Source of the DNA: Chloroflexota bacterium
GTDB lineage: Bacteria; Chloroflexota; Anaerolineae; B4-G1
Length of the DNA: 52,917 nucleotides
Direction of reading: 5' to 3'
Assembly: GCA_024232355.1 (NCBI GenBank)
Contig: JAAEPW010001391.1
Location: 1 to 52,917, forward strand
Within the stretch, counting starts at the first letter, position 1. The number at the start of each line of letters is the position of its first letter. Under the pieces are notes generated by a model, which did not search any database, had not been told where the DNA came from, and was given only the letters and a program-made list of their open reading frames with translations. This document shows positions 8,509 through 16,614 of this stretch, in pieces. The translations under genes and the position numbers were made by a program.

Positions 8509-9753
8509 ATGAACATACTCTTTGTCACCCCCTACGTTCCCTCCCAAATTCGCACGCGACCCTATAACTTGATCCGGGCGTTGATCGACCTGGGCCACCA
8601 GATTACACTGGTGACCGCATCTGGAACGTCAGCTGAAGAACAGAAACAAGCCGCCGAGTTGAGGGAGTGGGGTATGCAAGTGGACGTATTTTCCGTGCCC
8701 ACCCCGCGCTCCCTGGTCAACTGCTTGCTGGCGCTGCCCACCCGCGAGCCGCTGCAAGCTGTCTATTCCTACCATCGAGGGATGGAGCAGCGGCTGGGCG
8801 AGCTGCTGGAAACAGGCGCTTTTGACGTCGTACACATCGAGCACTTGCGGGCGTCCCGGCTGGTGCGTGGGATCAAAAATATGCCAATGGTATATGATTC
8901 GGTGGATTCCATCTCTTTGCTATTCGAGCAGGCCACCCAAAGCGGCGCTCAACTCCGCTCGCGCTTGATGACGGCCGTCGACCTGGCCCGCACCCGCCGC
9001 TACGAGGCCCAACTTTTGACGCGCTACGATCAGGTAGCCGTCACATCTCAGCGGGACAAGGATGCATTGGAAAGACTCACGCGCAGCTACCTGCCACTGG
9101 AGGCACAACCGGCCCCCGTCACAGTGGTCACCAACGGCGTGGACCTAGAATACTTTTGTCCCCCTGAAACTCGAAACTTGAAACCCGAAACCCAAAACCC
9201 AACCACCGTCTTTACCGGCAAGATGAGCTATCACGCCAACATTGCCGCCGTGCTCCACTTTGCCCAAAATATACTGCCCCACATCTGGGCCAGCGACCCC
9301 AGCGTCCGGTTCCAGATCGTGGGCAAGGACCCTCCAGAAACGGTGCGCCAACTGGCCGCCGACGAGCGCATCGAGGTCACCGGCACTGTGGACGACCTGC
9401 GGCCCTATCTGGCCCAAGCGACGGTAGCCGTTTGCCCCGCGCTCTACGCCGTGGGCATACAAAACAAGGTCCTGGAGGCAATGGCGATGGGCGCGCCGGT
9501 CGTCAGCACACCCGCTGGATGTGCGGCTCTGGCCGCAAAAGAAGGCCAAGAAATCCTCACAGCCGAGAGCGAAAAGGACTTTGCGGACGCAGTCCTGCGC
9601 ATTATCTCGGACCCCGCGCTGGCGAAACAGTTGTCGATGGCCGGTCGGCAACACGTAGAAATCCACCACAGTTGGAACAGCAGCGCGCAGCGGCTGACAG
9701 AGATCTACCAACAGGTAATCTCTGAGAAAAACGTGCGCCGCAGTAAAATATAA
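8509..9753 (+). CDS. GT4-type glycosyltransferase, PEP-CTERM/EpsH-associated style
   Basis: 414 aa. The ATG at 8509 begins MNILFVTPYVPSQIRTRPYN, the N-terminal Rossmann strand of GT4 enzymes, and GGAG lies 9 bp upstream; an upstream in-frame GTG/ATG extension overlaps the amidotransferase. The protein has the two-domain GT-B layout: an acceptor half (1-210), then VVTNGVDLEYF, TVFTGKMSYHAN, and the donor-site region (VGIQNKVLEAMAMGAPVVST). The start and middle resemble the exosortase-linked sugar transferase family TIGR03087 (from memory). A heptamer repeat in the DNA encodes an odd linker PETRNLKPETQNP between the domains. Last gene of the three-gene cluster; probably builds a glycan or exopolysaccharide at the cytoplasmic membrane. 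Confidence 0.82.
   Translation: MNILFVTPYVPSQIRTRPYNLIRALIDLGHQITLVTASGTSAEEQKQAAELREWGMQVDVFSVPTPRSLVNCLLALPTREPLQAVYSYHRGMEQRLGELLETGAFDVVHIEHLRASRLVRGIKNMPMVYDSVDSISLLFEQATQSGAQLRSRLMTAVDLARTRRYEAQLLTRYDQVAVTSQRDKDALERLTRSYLPLEAQPAPVTVVTNGVDLEYFCPPETRNLKPETQNPTTVFTGKMSYHANIAAVLHFAQNILPHIWASDPSVRFQIVGKDPPETVRQLAADERIEVTGTVDDLRPYLAQATVAVCPALYAVGIQNKVLEAMAMGAPVVSTPAGCAALAAKEGQEILTAESEKDFADAVLRIISDPALAKQLSMAGRQHVEIHHSWNSSAQRLTEIYQQVISEKNVRRSKI
9164..9198 (+). repeat. Heptamer tandem repeat (NNGAAAC) inside the glycosyltransferase gene
   Basis: Five consecutive 7-bp units run ctGAAAC, tcGAAAC, ttGAAAC, ccGAAAC, ccAAAAC with exact 7-bp spacing (GAAAC at 9166, 9173, 9180, 9187; AAAAC at 9194). 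Because 7 is not a multiple of 3, changing the unit number would shift the frame unless three units move together. The repeat sits at the boundary between the two glycosyltransferase domains. Confidence 0.85.
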
Positions 9754-9806
9754 TATACCAACCAACCAACAACCATCCACATTGCCCCCAGTTCCTACAA
9801 CCATAT

Positions 9807-9835
9807 TTTACGTTTTCCGTATAACATAGTACAAT
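9807..9835 (+). promoter_or_regulatory. Probable sigma70 promoter of the AIM24-family gene
   Basis: TTTACG (9807-9812), 17-bp spacer, TACAAT (9830-9835); each box matches consensus at four or five positions. It lies 48 bp before the AIM24-type ATG, in an AT-rich gap. Confidence 0.45.
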
Positions 9836-9882
9836 ATAGGCGCGATTGGAAAAAATTAGTATGCATTTAGGAGGATAATAGC

Positions 9883-10671
9883 ATGAAAAGTCACGTGGTT
9901 GATTACGAAATCTTTGGCGATGATCTTCAGTTTGTAGAGGTCGAACTGGATCCCAACGAAACTGTGATCGCAGAGGCTGGGATGATGATGTACATGGAAG
10001 AGGGCATCAGCTTTGAGACCAAAATGGGCGATGGTTCCAAGCCCAAGGCCGGTTTCTTGGACAAGGTAGTCAGTGTAGGCAAACGAGCGCTCACCGGCGA
10101 GTCGTTGTTCATGACCCACTTTTCCCATGTTGGGAGTGAGGGAAAGCGACATGTAGCTTTTGGAGCCCCATACCCGGGCAAGATCATGGCCATTGACCTG
10201 GATGAGGCCAATGGCGAGTTGATCTGCCAAAAGAACTCGTTTCTCTGCGCTGCACTAGGCACCGAGGTGAGCATCGCATTCAACAAAAAGATCGGGGCTG
10301 GCCTCTTTGGTGGCGAGGGATTCATCCTTCAAAAGCTGCGGGGCGATGGCATGGTCTTTATTCACGCGGGTGGCACTATCGTGGAAAAGCGCCTCAACAA
10401 CCAAAAGCTCTTGGTAGATACCGGCTGCATCGTTGCGTTTGAAAACACGATCAACTATGACATTCAGCGGGCAGGAAATCTCAAATCCATGTTCTTGGGC
10501 GGAGAGGGACTTTTCCTGGCCACTTTGCAGGGAACGGGCCGTGTTTGGCTTCAGTCGCTGCCATTCTCCCGCCTGGCCGACCGCATTCTCCAGTTTGCGC
10601 CCTCAACGGGCGGAGAGACTATGGGAGAGGGGTCACTCGTCAAGGGAGCAGTCAAGCTGTTGCAACAGTAG
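9883..10671 (+). CDS. AIM24 / TIGR00266 family protein
   Basis: 262 aa. The start is set by a full Shine-Dalgarno AGGAGG (9869-9874) 8 bp before the ATG. The sequence is typical of the bacterial AIM24 (formerly DUF124) family: an N-terminal [20 protein letters not shown] block, a glycine-rich centre ([17 protein letters not shown]), and [10 protein letters not shown] near the C-terminus. The fold is a beta-helix-like trimer similar to tryptophan RNA-binding attenuation protein. The biochemical role in bacteria is not settled; the yeast member acts on mitochondrial inner-membrane architecture. It is a single-gene unit with its own promoter and terminator. Length is normal for the family. Confidence 0.9.
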   Translation: MKSHVVDYEIFGDDLQFVEVELDPNETVIAEAGMMMYMEEGISFETKMGDGSKPKAGFLDKVVSVGKRALTGESLFMTHFSHVGSEGKRHVAFGAPYPGKIMAIDLDEANGELICQKNSFLCAALGTEVSIAFNKKIGAGLFGGEGFILQKLRGDGMVFIHAGGTIVEKRLNNQKLLVDTGCIVAFENTINYDIQRAGNLKSMFLGGEGLFLATLQGTGRVWLQSLPFSRLADRILQFAPSTGGETMGEGSLVKGAVKLLQQ

Positions 10672-10693
10672 GTAAATTTCGGAACGCGATTGA

Positions 10694-10729
10694 ACCTCCG
10701 AGGCAGCACAATGTCTCGGAGGTCTTTTT
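10694..10729 (+). terminator. Rho-independent terminator after the AIM24-family gene
   Basis: ACCTCCGAG (10694-10702) pairs perfectly with CTCGGAGGT (10715-10723), 12-base loop, followed by CTTTTTC. It lies 22 bp after the stop codon. Confidence 0.78.
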
Positions 10730-10740
10730 CTACAAGTCTC

Positions 10741-10781
10741 TTTGCCACGAATTGCACAAATTTAGTGTGAATTCGTGACAG
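10741..10781. repeat. Short copy of a CACGAATT-type intergenic palindrome
   Basis: CACGAATT (10746-10753) and AATTCGTG (10770-10777) are exact inverted copies, and the flanking TTTGCCACGAATTGCAC is shared base for base with the larger element at 13684. It lies just before the polyferredoxin gene and encodes the first residues of that ORF if a 5' extension is used. Confidence 0.65.
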
Positions 10782-10837
10782 AAAAAATATCTGGTAACAA
10801 ACACCATGTCTTTGATAACGCTATCTATCTCTTGACT

Positions 10838-12355
10838 ATGAACTGGTCTCGCTGGCGACGGGCGCGGCAGGTTGTCCAAATCCTGACGTTTGCCCTGTAT
10901 GTTTACTTGTTATTTGCGGCGCTTCAGCGGCGGGCGGCTTTTTCCTTGGCCGACCTTTTCTTTCGGCTCAACCCGTTGGCCGCTCTCAGCGCGATGCTGG
11001 CCGACCGGGTTTGGATACCTCGGCTGGCTCTGGCATTGGTCACGTTGCTGCTCACGCTCATCTTGGGGCGGGTTTGGTGCGGCTGGCTGTGCCCACTCGG
11101 CACATTACTCGAATGGGTGCATTTTCGTTCGACAGAAACCAAGGATTTTCCCGAAACTCGATTTCTGCGCTGGCGAACGGTCAAAAACTGGTTACTGCTC
11201 TTGATCCTCGCCGCTGCCCTATTCGGCAACCTCAGCTTGCTCGTTTTCGATCCGCTGGCCTTGTTCACGCGGACGATGACGACCGTCGTCATCCCGGCCC
11301 TCAATTATGCGATCACGGCCGTCGAGCGCGCGGCGTACCCCATTTCCTTTTTGCGCCCCATAGTGAATTGGACAGAAAGGTTGCTGCGCGGGCCAGTCCT
11401 GCCGGTCATTCAGCCGGTCTTTGCCCAGAACGCGGTTTTGGCGCTGCTCTTTCTCGGCACCCTCGCCCTCAACGCTCTGGCCGACCGGTTCTGGTGCCGC
11501 TACCTTTGCCCCCTCGGCGCGCTGCTGGGGCTGCTCTCAAAGATATCGTTTCTGAGACCGTTCGTGCGCCCGGCCTGCAATCGCTGCGGGCACTGTGTAA
11601 CCGCTTGTCGTTTGGACGCGATAGATTCCAGCAAGGACTATGAGATCGTTACCCCCGAGTGCACCGTCTGCCTAGACTGTCTGGCCGCTTGCCCCGAAAG
11701 TGGCATCGGCTTTCGCCTTGACCGGCGTCCCGACCCCATCCGTGAGCATGACCCGACCCGGCGGCAGGCGTTGGCCGCGCTGGCAGCTGGCACGGCGGGC
11801 GTCGTCGTGCTGCGGACCAGCGTCCAGACGAAACAACCCCATACCCAGTTGATTCGCCCCCCCGGCGTGGATGACGAGGTCGAGTTCATGGCCCGCTGCC
11901 TGCGCTGCAGCCAATGTATGAAAGTTTGTCCGACCTCGGGCCTGCAACCAGCTTTTCTCGAAGCTGGATTGGAAGGGTTGTGGACACCGCGACTCGCGTC
12001 CCGCCTGGGTTACTGCGACTATGGCTGCAACGCCTGTGGCCAAATCTGCCCGTCCGGCGCGATCCCCCCCCTCGACCTGACCCAGAAGCGAGAGGTCATT
12101 ATCGGCGTGGCCGTCATCGACCGCAACCGCTGCCTGCCTTGGGCCCAGGGGATACCGTGCATCGTCTGCGAGGAGATGTGCCCGACGCCGGAGAAAGCGA
12201 TCCGGTTAGAGCAAGTGACCGTGGACAATGACCAGGGCGAGCCGATCATTGTCCAACAGCCCTACGTGCTGCAAGACATGTGCATTGGCTGCGGCATCTG
12301 CGAGTACCAGTGCCCGGTAGAGGGCGAGTCGGCGATTGTGGTTTATCGCGCGTAA
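10838..12355 (+). CDS. Membrane-bound polyferredoxin (NapH/YccM-like core fused to NapG-like ferredoxin)
   Basis: About 505 aa from the ATG at 10838 (MNWSRWRRARQ); an in-frame codon at 10775 would add 21 residues that come from the neighbouring repeat. The N-terminal half has several membrane segments and two CxxxCP motifs of the NapH/CcoG type, RVWCGWLCPLG and DRFWCRYLCPLG. Cysteine clusters follow: CNRCGHCVTACR, CTVCLDCLAACP, then, after a TRRQALAALAAG segment that looks like an internal Tat or membrane signal, CLRCSQCMKVCP, CNACGQICP, CIVCEEMCP and CIGCGICEYQCP. This predicts at least four 4Fe-4S clusters on two sides of the start of the second half. The role is electron transfer between the quinone pool and a redox partner; no dedicated reductase is adjacent. 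No clear Shine-Dalgarno is seen. Confidence 0.82.
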   Translation: MNWSRWRRARQVVQILTFALYVYLLFAALQRRAAFSLADLFFRLNPLAALSAMLADRVWIPRLALALVTLLLTLILGRVWCGWLCPLGTLLEWVHFRSTETKDFPETRFLRWRTVKNWLLLLILAAALFGNLSLLVFDPLALFTRTMTTVVIPALNYAITAVERAAYPISFLRPIVNWTERLLRGPVLPVIQPVFAQNAVLALLFLGTLALNALADRFWCRYLCPLGALLGLLSKISFLRPFVRPACNRCGHCVTACRLDAIDSSKDYEIVTPECTVCLDCLAACPESGIGFRLDRRPDPIREHDPTRRQALAALAAGTAGVVVLRTSVQTKQPHTQLIRPPGVDDEVEFMARCLRCSQCMKVCPTSGLQPAFLEAGLEGLWTPRLASRLGYCDYGCNACGQICPSGAIPPLDLTQKREVIIGVAVIDRNRCLPWAQGIPCIVCEEMCPTPEKAIRLEQVTVDNDQGEPIIVQQPYVLQDMCIGCGICEYQCPVEGESAIVVYRA

Positions 12356-12392
12356 ATCCAAGTCCCCCTATTCCGGCTCTCATTTCCGACAA

Positions 12393-13673
12393 TCAACTTG
12401 CTGGTTCTGGCTGCTGCTCGCTGCTCGTCGCCGGAATGGCCCGGTAGCCGGGCAAGAAACGGCTCCCGATAGCCGTGAGCAACACCCACCCCCCGGCCAA
12501 CCCGTAGACCAGTTGTACCGACGTGCGATCGGCCAGCCAGCCGCCTGCATAGACGGTGATCGCTGGCGGGATGGTGATCACGCCCAAGAATAGGCTGTAC
12601 GCCCGCCCACGCTTGTCCTCCTCAACATTCTCTTGCAGCAAGGTCGGCCATATCGAGTCCGCGAAACCGATACCCAGTCCGTTGACAAACTTGGCGGCCA
12701 GAGCCAGGGGCAGACTATGCACAAAAGCCAATCCCACAGCGTCCATCCCCCACATACCGAGCCCAGCCAGGAGCAGCTGTTTCTTGGCAAAGCGCCGGCC
12801 CAGGTAGCGCACCACCAACGATCCGACGAACATTCCGGCCGCCGAAGTCGAAGTCATATAACCATAAGCCGTGGAGGTAGAAAGCGCCTCATTGGACAAT
12901 ACTTGCTCGGCAAAGACCACGTCCAGGCTAAACCTTAGACCCAACCCCGTGAGAAGCACGAGGTAGATGATGGTCAGAGTAGAGACTACCACGTTCACAC
13001 GGGCGTAGCGCACCCCCTCGACAAACTCTTCATAGACCGCTCGCAGTGATGCCTCCCCACGCAAGAGCGACGGGGGCGGCAGACGTACCAGGAGCGCACA
13101 CAATGCGGCCAGAAAGAAAAGTACCCCACTGAAGATAAATACAGTCTGAAGAGAGATCTGATCAACGATAAACCCGCCTAGCAGTGGGCCAAGGATCATC
13201 GCCAACGTAGCCAGGCTCATGTTCAGTGCGTTCGCGTCAAGCAACTGCTCCTTCTTTACAACGTCCGGCAAAACGGCGGACCAGACCGGAAAGCTAAGAT
13301 TGGTCACCACAGATAGCCCAAAATTGACGCCGTAGATTGTCAGTGGAGAATTAACCCATAGAAAACAAAGGGCCGACACAGCGCGCAAGACGCCAAGACC
13401 GACTAGCAGTTTTTTGTGGTCGAGGCGGTCGGTCATCACCCCGCCCACCGGCGTGGCGACGACCATTGAGAAAATATTGGTAAAGACCAGCAGGCCGACC
13501 CCGCCAGCCGAGCCGGTTTGGTCATAGATCAGTTTCATCAGGGCAATGTTAATGATCGCACGCCCCAAGGAATTCAATCCCCCACTGATCCACAGAGGGA
13601 CGAAATTGGGGTTGGTGAGCACCGACAGCGCGGCGCGCCATCGTTCTCTCCTAGAAATCGCTGCGACGCTCAT
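12393..13673 (-). CDS. MFS transporter (DHA/enterobactin-exporter-like)
   Basis: 426 aa with about twelve hydrophobic segments and MFS landmarks: VGGVMTDRLDHKKLLVGLGVLRA between helices 2 and 3 (the A motif, GxxxDRxxxR-like), and WPTLLQENVEEDKRGRAYSL in the second half. The start at 13673 (MSVAAISRRER) is preferred because AAGGAAGG lies just upstream; longer in-frame starts read into the palindromic repeat. The family exports drugs or siderophores or takes up small solutes; the substrate cannot be read from sequence. Its end lies 37 bp from the convergent polyferredoxin stop. Confidence 0.85.
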   Translation of the reverse strand: MSVAAISRRERWRAALSVLTNPNFVPLWISGGLNSLGRAIINIALMKLIYDQTGSAGGVGLLVFTNIFSMVVATPVGGVMTDRLDHKKLLVGLGVLRAVSALCFLWVNSPLTIYGVNFGLSVVTNLSFPVWSAVLPDVVKKEQLLDANALNMSLATLAMILGPLLGGFIVDQISLQTVFIFSGVLFFLAALCALLVRLPPPSLLRGEASLRAVYEEFVEGVRYARVNVVVSTLTIIYLVLLTGLGLRFSLDVVFAEQVLSNEALSTSTAYGYMTSTSAAGMFVGSLVVRYLGRRFAKKQLLLAGLGMWGMDAVGLAFVHSLPLALAAKFVNGLGIGFADSIWPTLLQENVEEDKRGRAYSLFLGVITIPPAITVYAGGWLADRTSVQLVYGLAGGWVLLTAIGSRFLPGYRAIPATSSEQQPEPAS

Positions 13674-13684
13674 CATGCCTTCCT

Positions 13685-13775
13685 TTGCCACGAATTGCAC
13701 GAATTTTCACGAATGAAGGCCAGAAAAAATTCGTGTGAATTCGGTGCAACCTACAGTTGCCTTAATTCGTGGCAA
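13685..13775. repeat. Nested palindromic element of about 91 bp
   Basis: The outer arms TTGCCACGAATT (13685-13696) and AATTCGTGGCAA (13764-13775) are exact inverted copies. Inside are further inverted pieces, TTCACGAAT near 13705 and ATTCGTGTGAATTC near 13730. It fills the gap between the GAF gene and the MFS gene and overlaps the region where the MFS promoter should be. A shorter relative is at 10741. It is non-coding, without a transposase, so it is MITE- or REP-like. Confidence 0.75.
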
Positions 13776-13810
13776 GATAAAAATGTCAGTAGAAAGTACG
13801 GGTAGAGGCC

Positions 13811-14992
13811 TTATCCCCGAAATAGACCCAGGGAATCCAACAAGCCGGTGGTGGCTCGTCTCTCTTGGTGCTCTCCCACCCGGAGCAGGCTCTCATAGCG
13901 CCGCGCGTTCTCGATCGCCAGGGCCGTATGGTCCGCTACGGCCTGGAGTAACTGTAAATCCGCTTGGTTGAATGACGCATCGTTGTGCTTGTTCACTGCC
14001 TCCAGCACGCCAATGACCTTATCGTCCATCTTGACCGGGGCGCCGACCAGAGTGTGCGTGACCAGACCCGTGCGCGCGTCCGCCCCGCGATAGTGGCGCG
14101 CGTCGGCCTGCACCTCGTTGACGATGACGGCCTGCTCGTTCTGGATGATCCAACCCGCGATACTGCCCTCCAGCGGCACGTCCACCTCCATCAACTCGCG
14201 TTCCCCCGGCCCCACGACGGTCACAAAGGCCAACCGCCGCCGTCGCTGGTCCCACAACAGAATGGCGCTGGACTCGGTGTCCAAAATCTCGTTGACGCCC
14301 TCCATCACGGTCAGCAAGACATCACGCAAGCGCGCCTTGCCTGCGGGCATCTCGGCGCCTGCATCGACACCAGGCACACCGACGCCGGTGATCAAGCTGC
14401 TGATCCGGTAGAGGAACGACAGACGCCGGTATTCGGTGACCAAGGTGGCGTGCTGGCGCACATTTTCCAGGGCCAGCGCCGCGTGCTCGGCCAAGGCCAG
14501 CAGATAGCGTTCGTCGTCTTGTGCAAATGCCCCCTGAAGTTTGTTGAGCACCTGCACCACCCCGATGATCCGGCCCTGAGGATTGCACAGCGGCACGGCG
14601 AGCACCTCTTGGGTGCGGTAGCCGGTTTCTTCGTCGATCCGAGGGCTAAAGCGTGGATCGGCGTAGGCATCGGCCACACTGACCGTCTCGCCGGTGCGGG
14701 CCACGTGCCCAGACAGTCCTTCGTTCAACGGCAAGCGGATCTCGCGCAGCGCGGCGTCATCACCACTGCCAGTCATGACGATGGAATAGAGCTGGCTACC
14801 TGGTTCGTCTAACAGGTAGAGGGTAGCGCGGTCGGCGCCCGCTCCCCTGGCGGCCAAGGCCATCAGTCGCCGCAGCACCTCGTGACGGTCGAGAGTGGCG
14901 TTAAGCAGCTTGCATGCGTCGATCAGTGCGACCAAACGTGTCATCCCTAGTCCGCCCGATCCGGATAGCTGATTGTCGTTTTTCACACTCAT
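13811..14992 (-). CDS. Double GAF-domain protein
   Basis: 393 aa from ATG 14992 (MSVKNDN), which has CGGAGG five bases upstream; a longer in-frame start lacks this. Two GAF domains occupy about residues 30-175 and 195-375. Each ends with the typical sequence, AVPLCNPQGRIIGVVQVLNK and GAPVKMDDKVIGVLEAVNKH, followed by a helix ALALENVRQH or ALAIENARRY. There is no kinase, cyclase, HD or DNA-binding domain, so output must come through a partner. GAF domains bind small ligands, haem or cyclic nucleotides; nothing here points to one. It lies 47 bp downstream of the DUF4349 gene on the same strand and is probably co-transcribed. Confidence 0.85.
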   Translation of the reverse strand: MSVKNDNQLSGSGGLGMTRLVALIDACKLLNATLDRHEVLRRLMALAARGAGADRATLYLLDEPGSQLYSIVMTGSGDDAALREIRLPLNEGLSGHVARTGETVSVADAYADPRFSPRIDEETGYRTQEVLAVPLCNPQGRIIGVVQVLNKLQGAFAQDDERYLLALAEHAALALENVRQHATLVTEYRRLSFLYRISSLITGVGVPGVDAGAEMPAGKARLRDVLLTVMEGVNEILDTESSAILLWDQRRRRLAFVTVVGPGERELMEVDVPLEGSIAGWIIQNEQAVIVNEVQADARHYRGADARTGLVTHTLVGAPVKMDDKVIGVLEAVNKHNDASFNQADLQLLQAVADHTALAIENARRYESLLRVGEHQERRATTGLLDSLGLFRG

Positions 14993-15039
14993 GTCATCCT
15001 CCGTTTGCTGGCTTTGTAACAACCAGGTACAAGCCCTGG

Positions 15040-16077
15040 TTAGGTGGTTCTACTGCTGTTTCCTGTTTCTAAAAGTTCCTTCCTCTGTGCATTCATCCCT
15101 TTGATTTTCCCAAAGAGGTGTCTTCCCGCCAAACGCCAGAAAGTATAAACCAGTGCGATAACAAGAAGAATCTGCGGGGCCGTGTAGATGCAGAACCAGA
15201 TGATAGCATCTGCTAAAAGCTGCAGAGCGGTCAACAGCGCTTCAAAGGCTGCGCGGACTGTGCCCTGCGGTCTCCAACCAGTCACCTGGATAGGACGCGC
15301 CAATTCGTCGGGAACGAGTTCTATCGTGATCGTCGCCAGTGCTGCCGACTGCTCCAGGTACTGCATCTGACCAGTGAGGGAATCTATTTGCTCGCGGAAA
15401 CTGACCAGTTCTTCGTACACGTCGAGAATGTCCGAGATATCTCCACTCTCTTGACGCGTCTCGTATAGCTCCAAGAGTTCTCGCTCGGCTGCCTCCAAGA
15501 CTCGGAGGCGAGCACCGACATCCACGTACTCTTCGGTCACATCCTGCCCACTTTTTGTCTCGTTTCTCACTTCCAAAGCCAGTGTTCGCAGTCGATCTCG
15601 GATATCATCCAGTTGTTCGGATGGCACCCGGATAGTGATTTTTGCACGGTTACTATCTCCATACCATTGGGTGTTGGACGAGACGACGTATCCACTTGCT
15701 TCAGACGTCAGATTCTCGATTTGTGCCAACGCTCGTTCAACGTTGGACACAACGAGAGATGTTTGAATCGTATAGATGACGAGGCGTGAGTCTTCGACGG
15801 ACTCGGTTTCTATATTATCCGGCAAGAGTTCCCGTGGCGACTCAAAGGAGCTTGTATAGCTTTGTTGGACAAAGCCCAAGCTACGAGCCAAGCTAGTCGT
15901 GGGACGTTCCAAGTGATAGGAGGCTTCCAAATTTGCAACTATTCCTGGCGGGAGTACGCGCTCGCCTCTACTTTCAAGGCCCCGCACAGGAGCAGATCGG
16001 AGAAGCACAATTGTGAAAATAAATCCGGCAATCAACAACATGTACAAACTGATCATCCAGGGATTTCGTTTCGACAT
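15040..16077 (-). CDS. DUF4349 membrane-anchored protein
   Basis: 345 aa. An N-terminal membrane segment (about residues 8-25, possibly an uncleaved signal) leads to an extracytoplasmic region. It contains the DUF4349 pattern: paired strands LVIYTIQTSLVVSNVERA, GYVVSSNTQW, AKITIRVPSEQLDDIRDRL, then a long coiled coil (about 165-230, ARLRVLEAAERELLELYE) and ATITIELVPDE. A second membrane segment lies near the C-terminus (about 285-315), followed by a basic cytoplasmic tail. A good ribosome site AAGGAAGG precedes the ATG. The function of DUF4349 is not established; homologs are often described as putative lipoproteins. Co-oriented with the GAF gene. Confidence 0.83.
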   Translation of the reverse strand: MSKRNPWMISLYMLLIAGFIFTIVLLRSAPVRGLESRGERVLPPGIVANLEASYHLERPTTSLARSLGFVQQSYTSSFESPRELLPDNIETESVEDSRLVIYTIQTSLVVSNVERALAQIENLTSEASGYVVSSNTQWYGDSNRAKITIRVPSEQLDDIRDRLRTLALEVRNETKSGQDVTEEYVDVGARLRVLEAAERELLELYETRQESGDISDILDVYEELVSFREQIDSLTGQMQYLEQSAALATITIELVPDELARPIQVTGWRPQGTVRAAFEALLTALQLLADAIIWFCIYTAPQILLVIALVYTFWRLAGRHLFGKIKGMNAQRKELLETGNSSRTT

Positions 16078-16256
16078 TTTGCCTTCCTTGAATCTATATC
16101 AAATTACCATTCGATGGGGCCGCATAACTTGATTATATCCGAATGACAAACCTAACACAAATGCAGATCATTTACCGATTTGCCCGTTCTATGCCAATGT
16201 TGAGCAGCACACAAAAACCACGTCAAGCAACCACAGGTTACCCGCATCACACAAGG

Positions 16257-16523
16257 ATGTCACTTGTGCCTGTTAAACTCTCGTGGCTGCAGAGAGTCTT
16301 TCCCGCCCTCGTTACTCCTTTTGTCAAAAAGACAGAGGAGGTTGACGAACAAATCTACCGTCGGCTCATCCGTTCTTGCCTGCCGCACGTGGACGGATTG
16401 GTCACCAGTGGCATGACGGGTGAGTTCGTCTATCTCACCCAAGAGGAGCAGCGGCGGCTGGTCGAGATCGATGTGGAGGAGAAATTGATCAACGAAAAGG
16501 CAGCAGTGCGCCCCAAGTTTTGA
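16257..16523 (+). pseudogene. Truncated DapA/DHDPS-family remnant
   Basis: About 88 codons. RVFPALVTPF, EVDEQIYRRLIR, HVDGLVTSGMTGEF and YLTQEEQRRLVEI match the first quarter of dihydrodipicolinate synthase/N-acetylneuraminate lyase family proteins (about 290-300 aa when complete). The match then stops, and the frame ends in unrelated residues EKLINEKAAVRPKF. The Schiff-base lysine and YxxP tyrosine of the family are absent, so it cannot be an active aldolase. The upstream start is poor. The last codons coincide with the -35 box of the slipin promoter, suggesting a deletion joined this remnant to the slipin gene. Confidence 0.72.
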
Positions 16524-16548
16524 CAATAAGTTCAAGATTGTATATACT
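16520..16548 (+). promoter_or_regulatory. Strong sigma70-type promoter of the slipin gene
   Basis: A perfect -35 TTGACA (16520-16525), 17-bp spacer, and -10 TATACT (16543-16548), 67 bp before the slipin ATG. The -35 overlaps the stop codon of the dapA-like remnant. Confidence 0.7.
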
Positions 16549-16614
16549 CTTGGATGTACTTTCGGCTGTTTTGTGATAAAGCAAATTAACACTTATGAAC
16601 AAGGAGGAGAAAAA

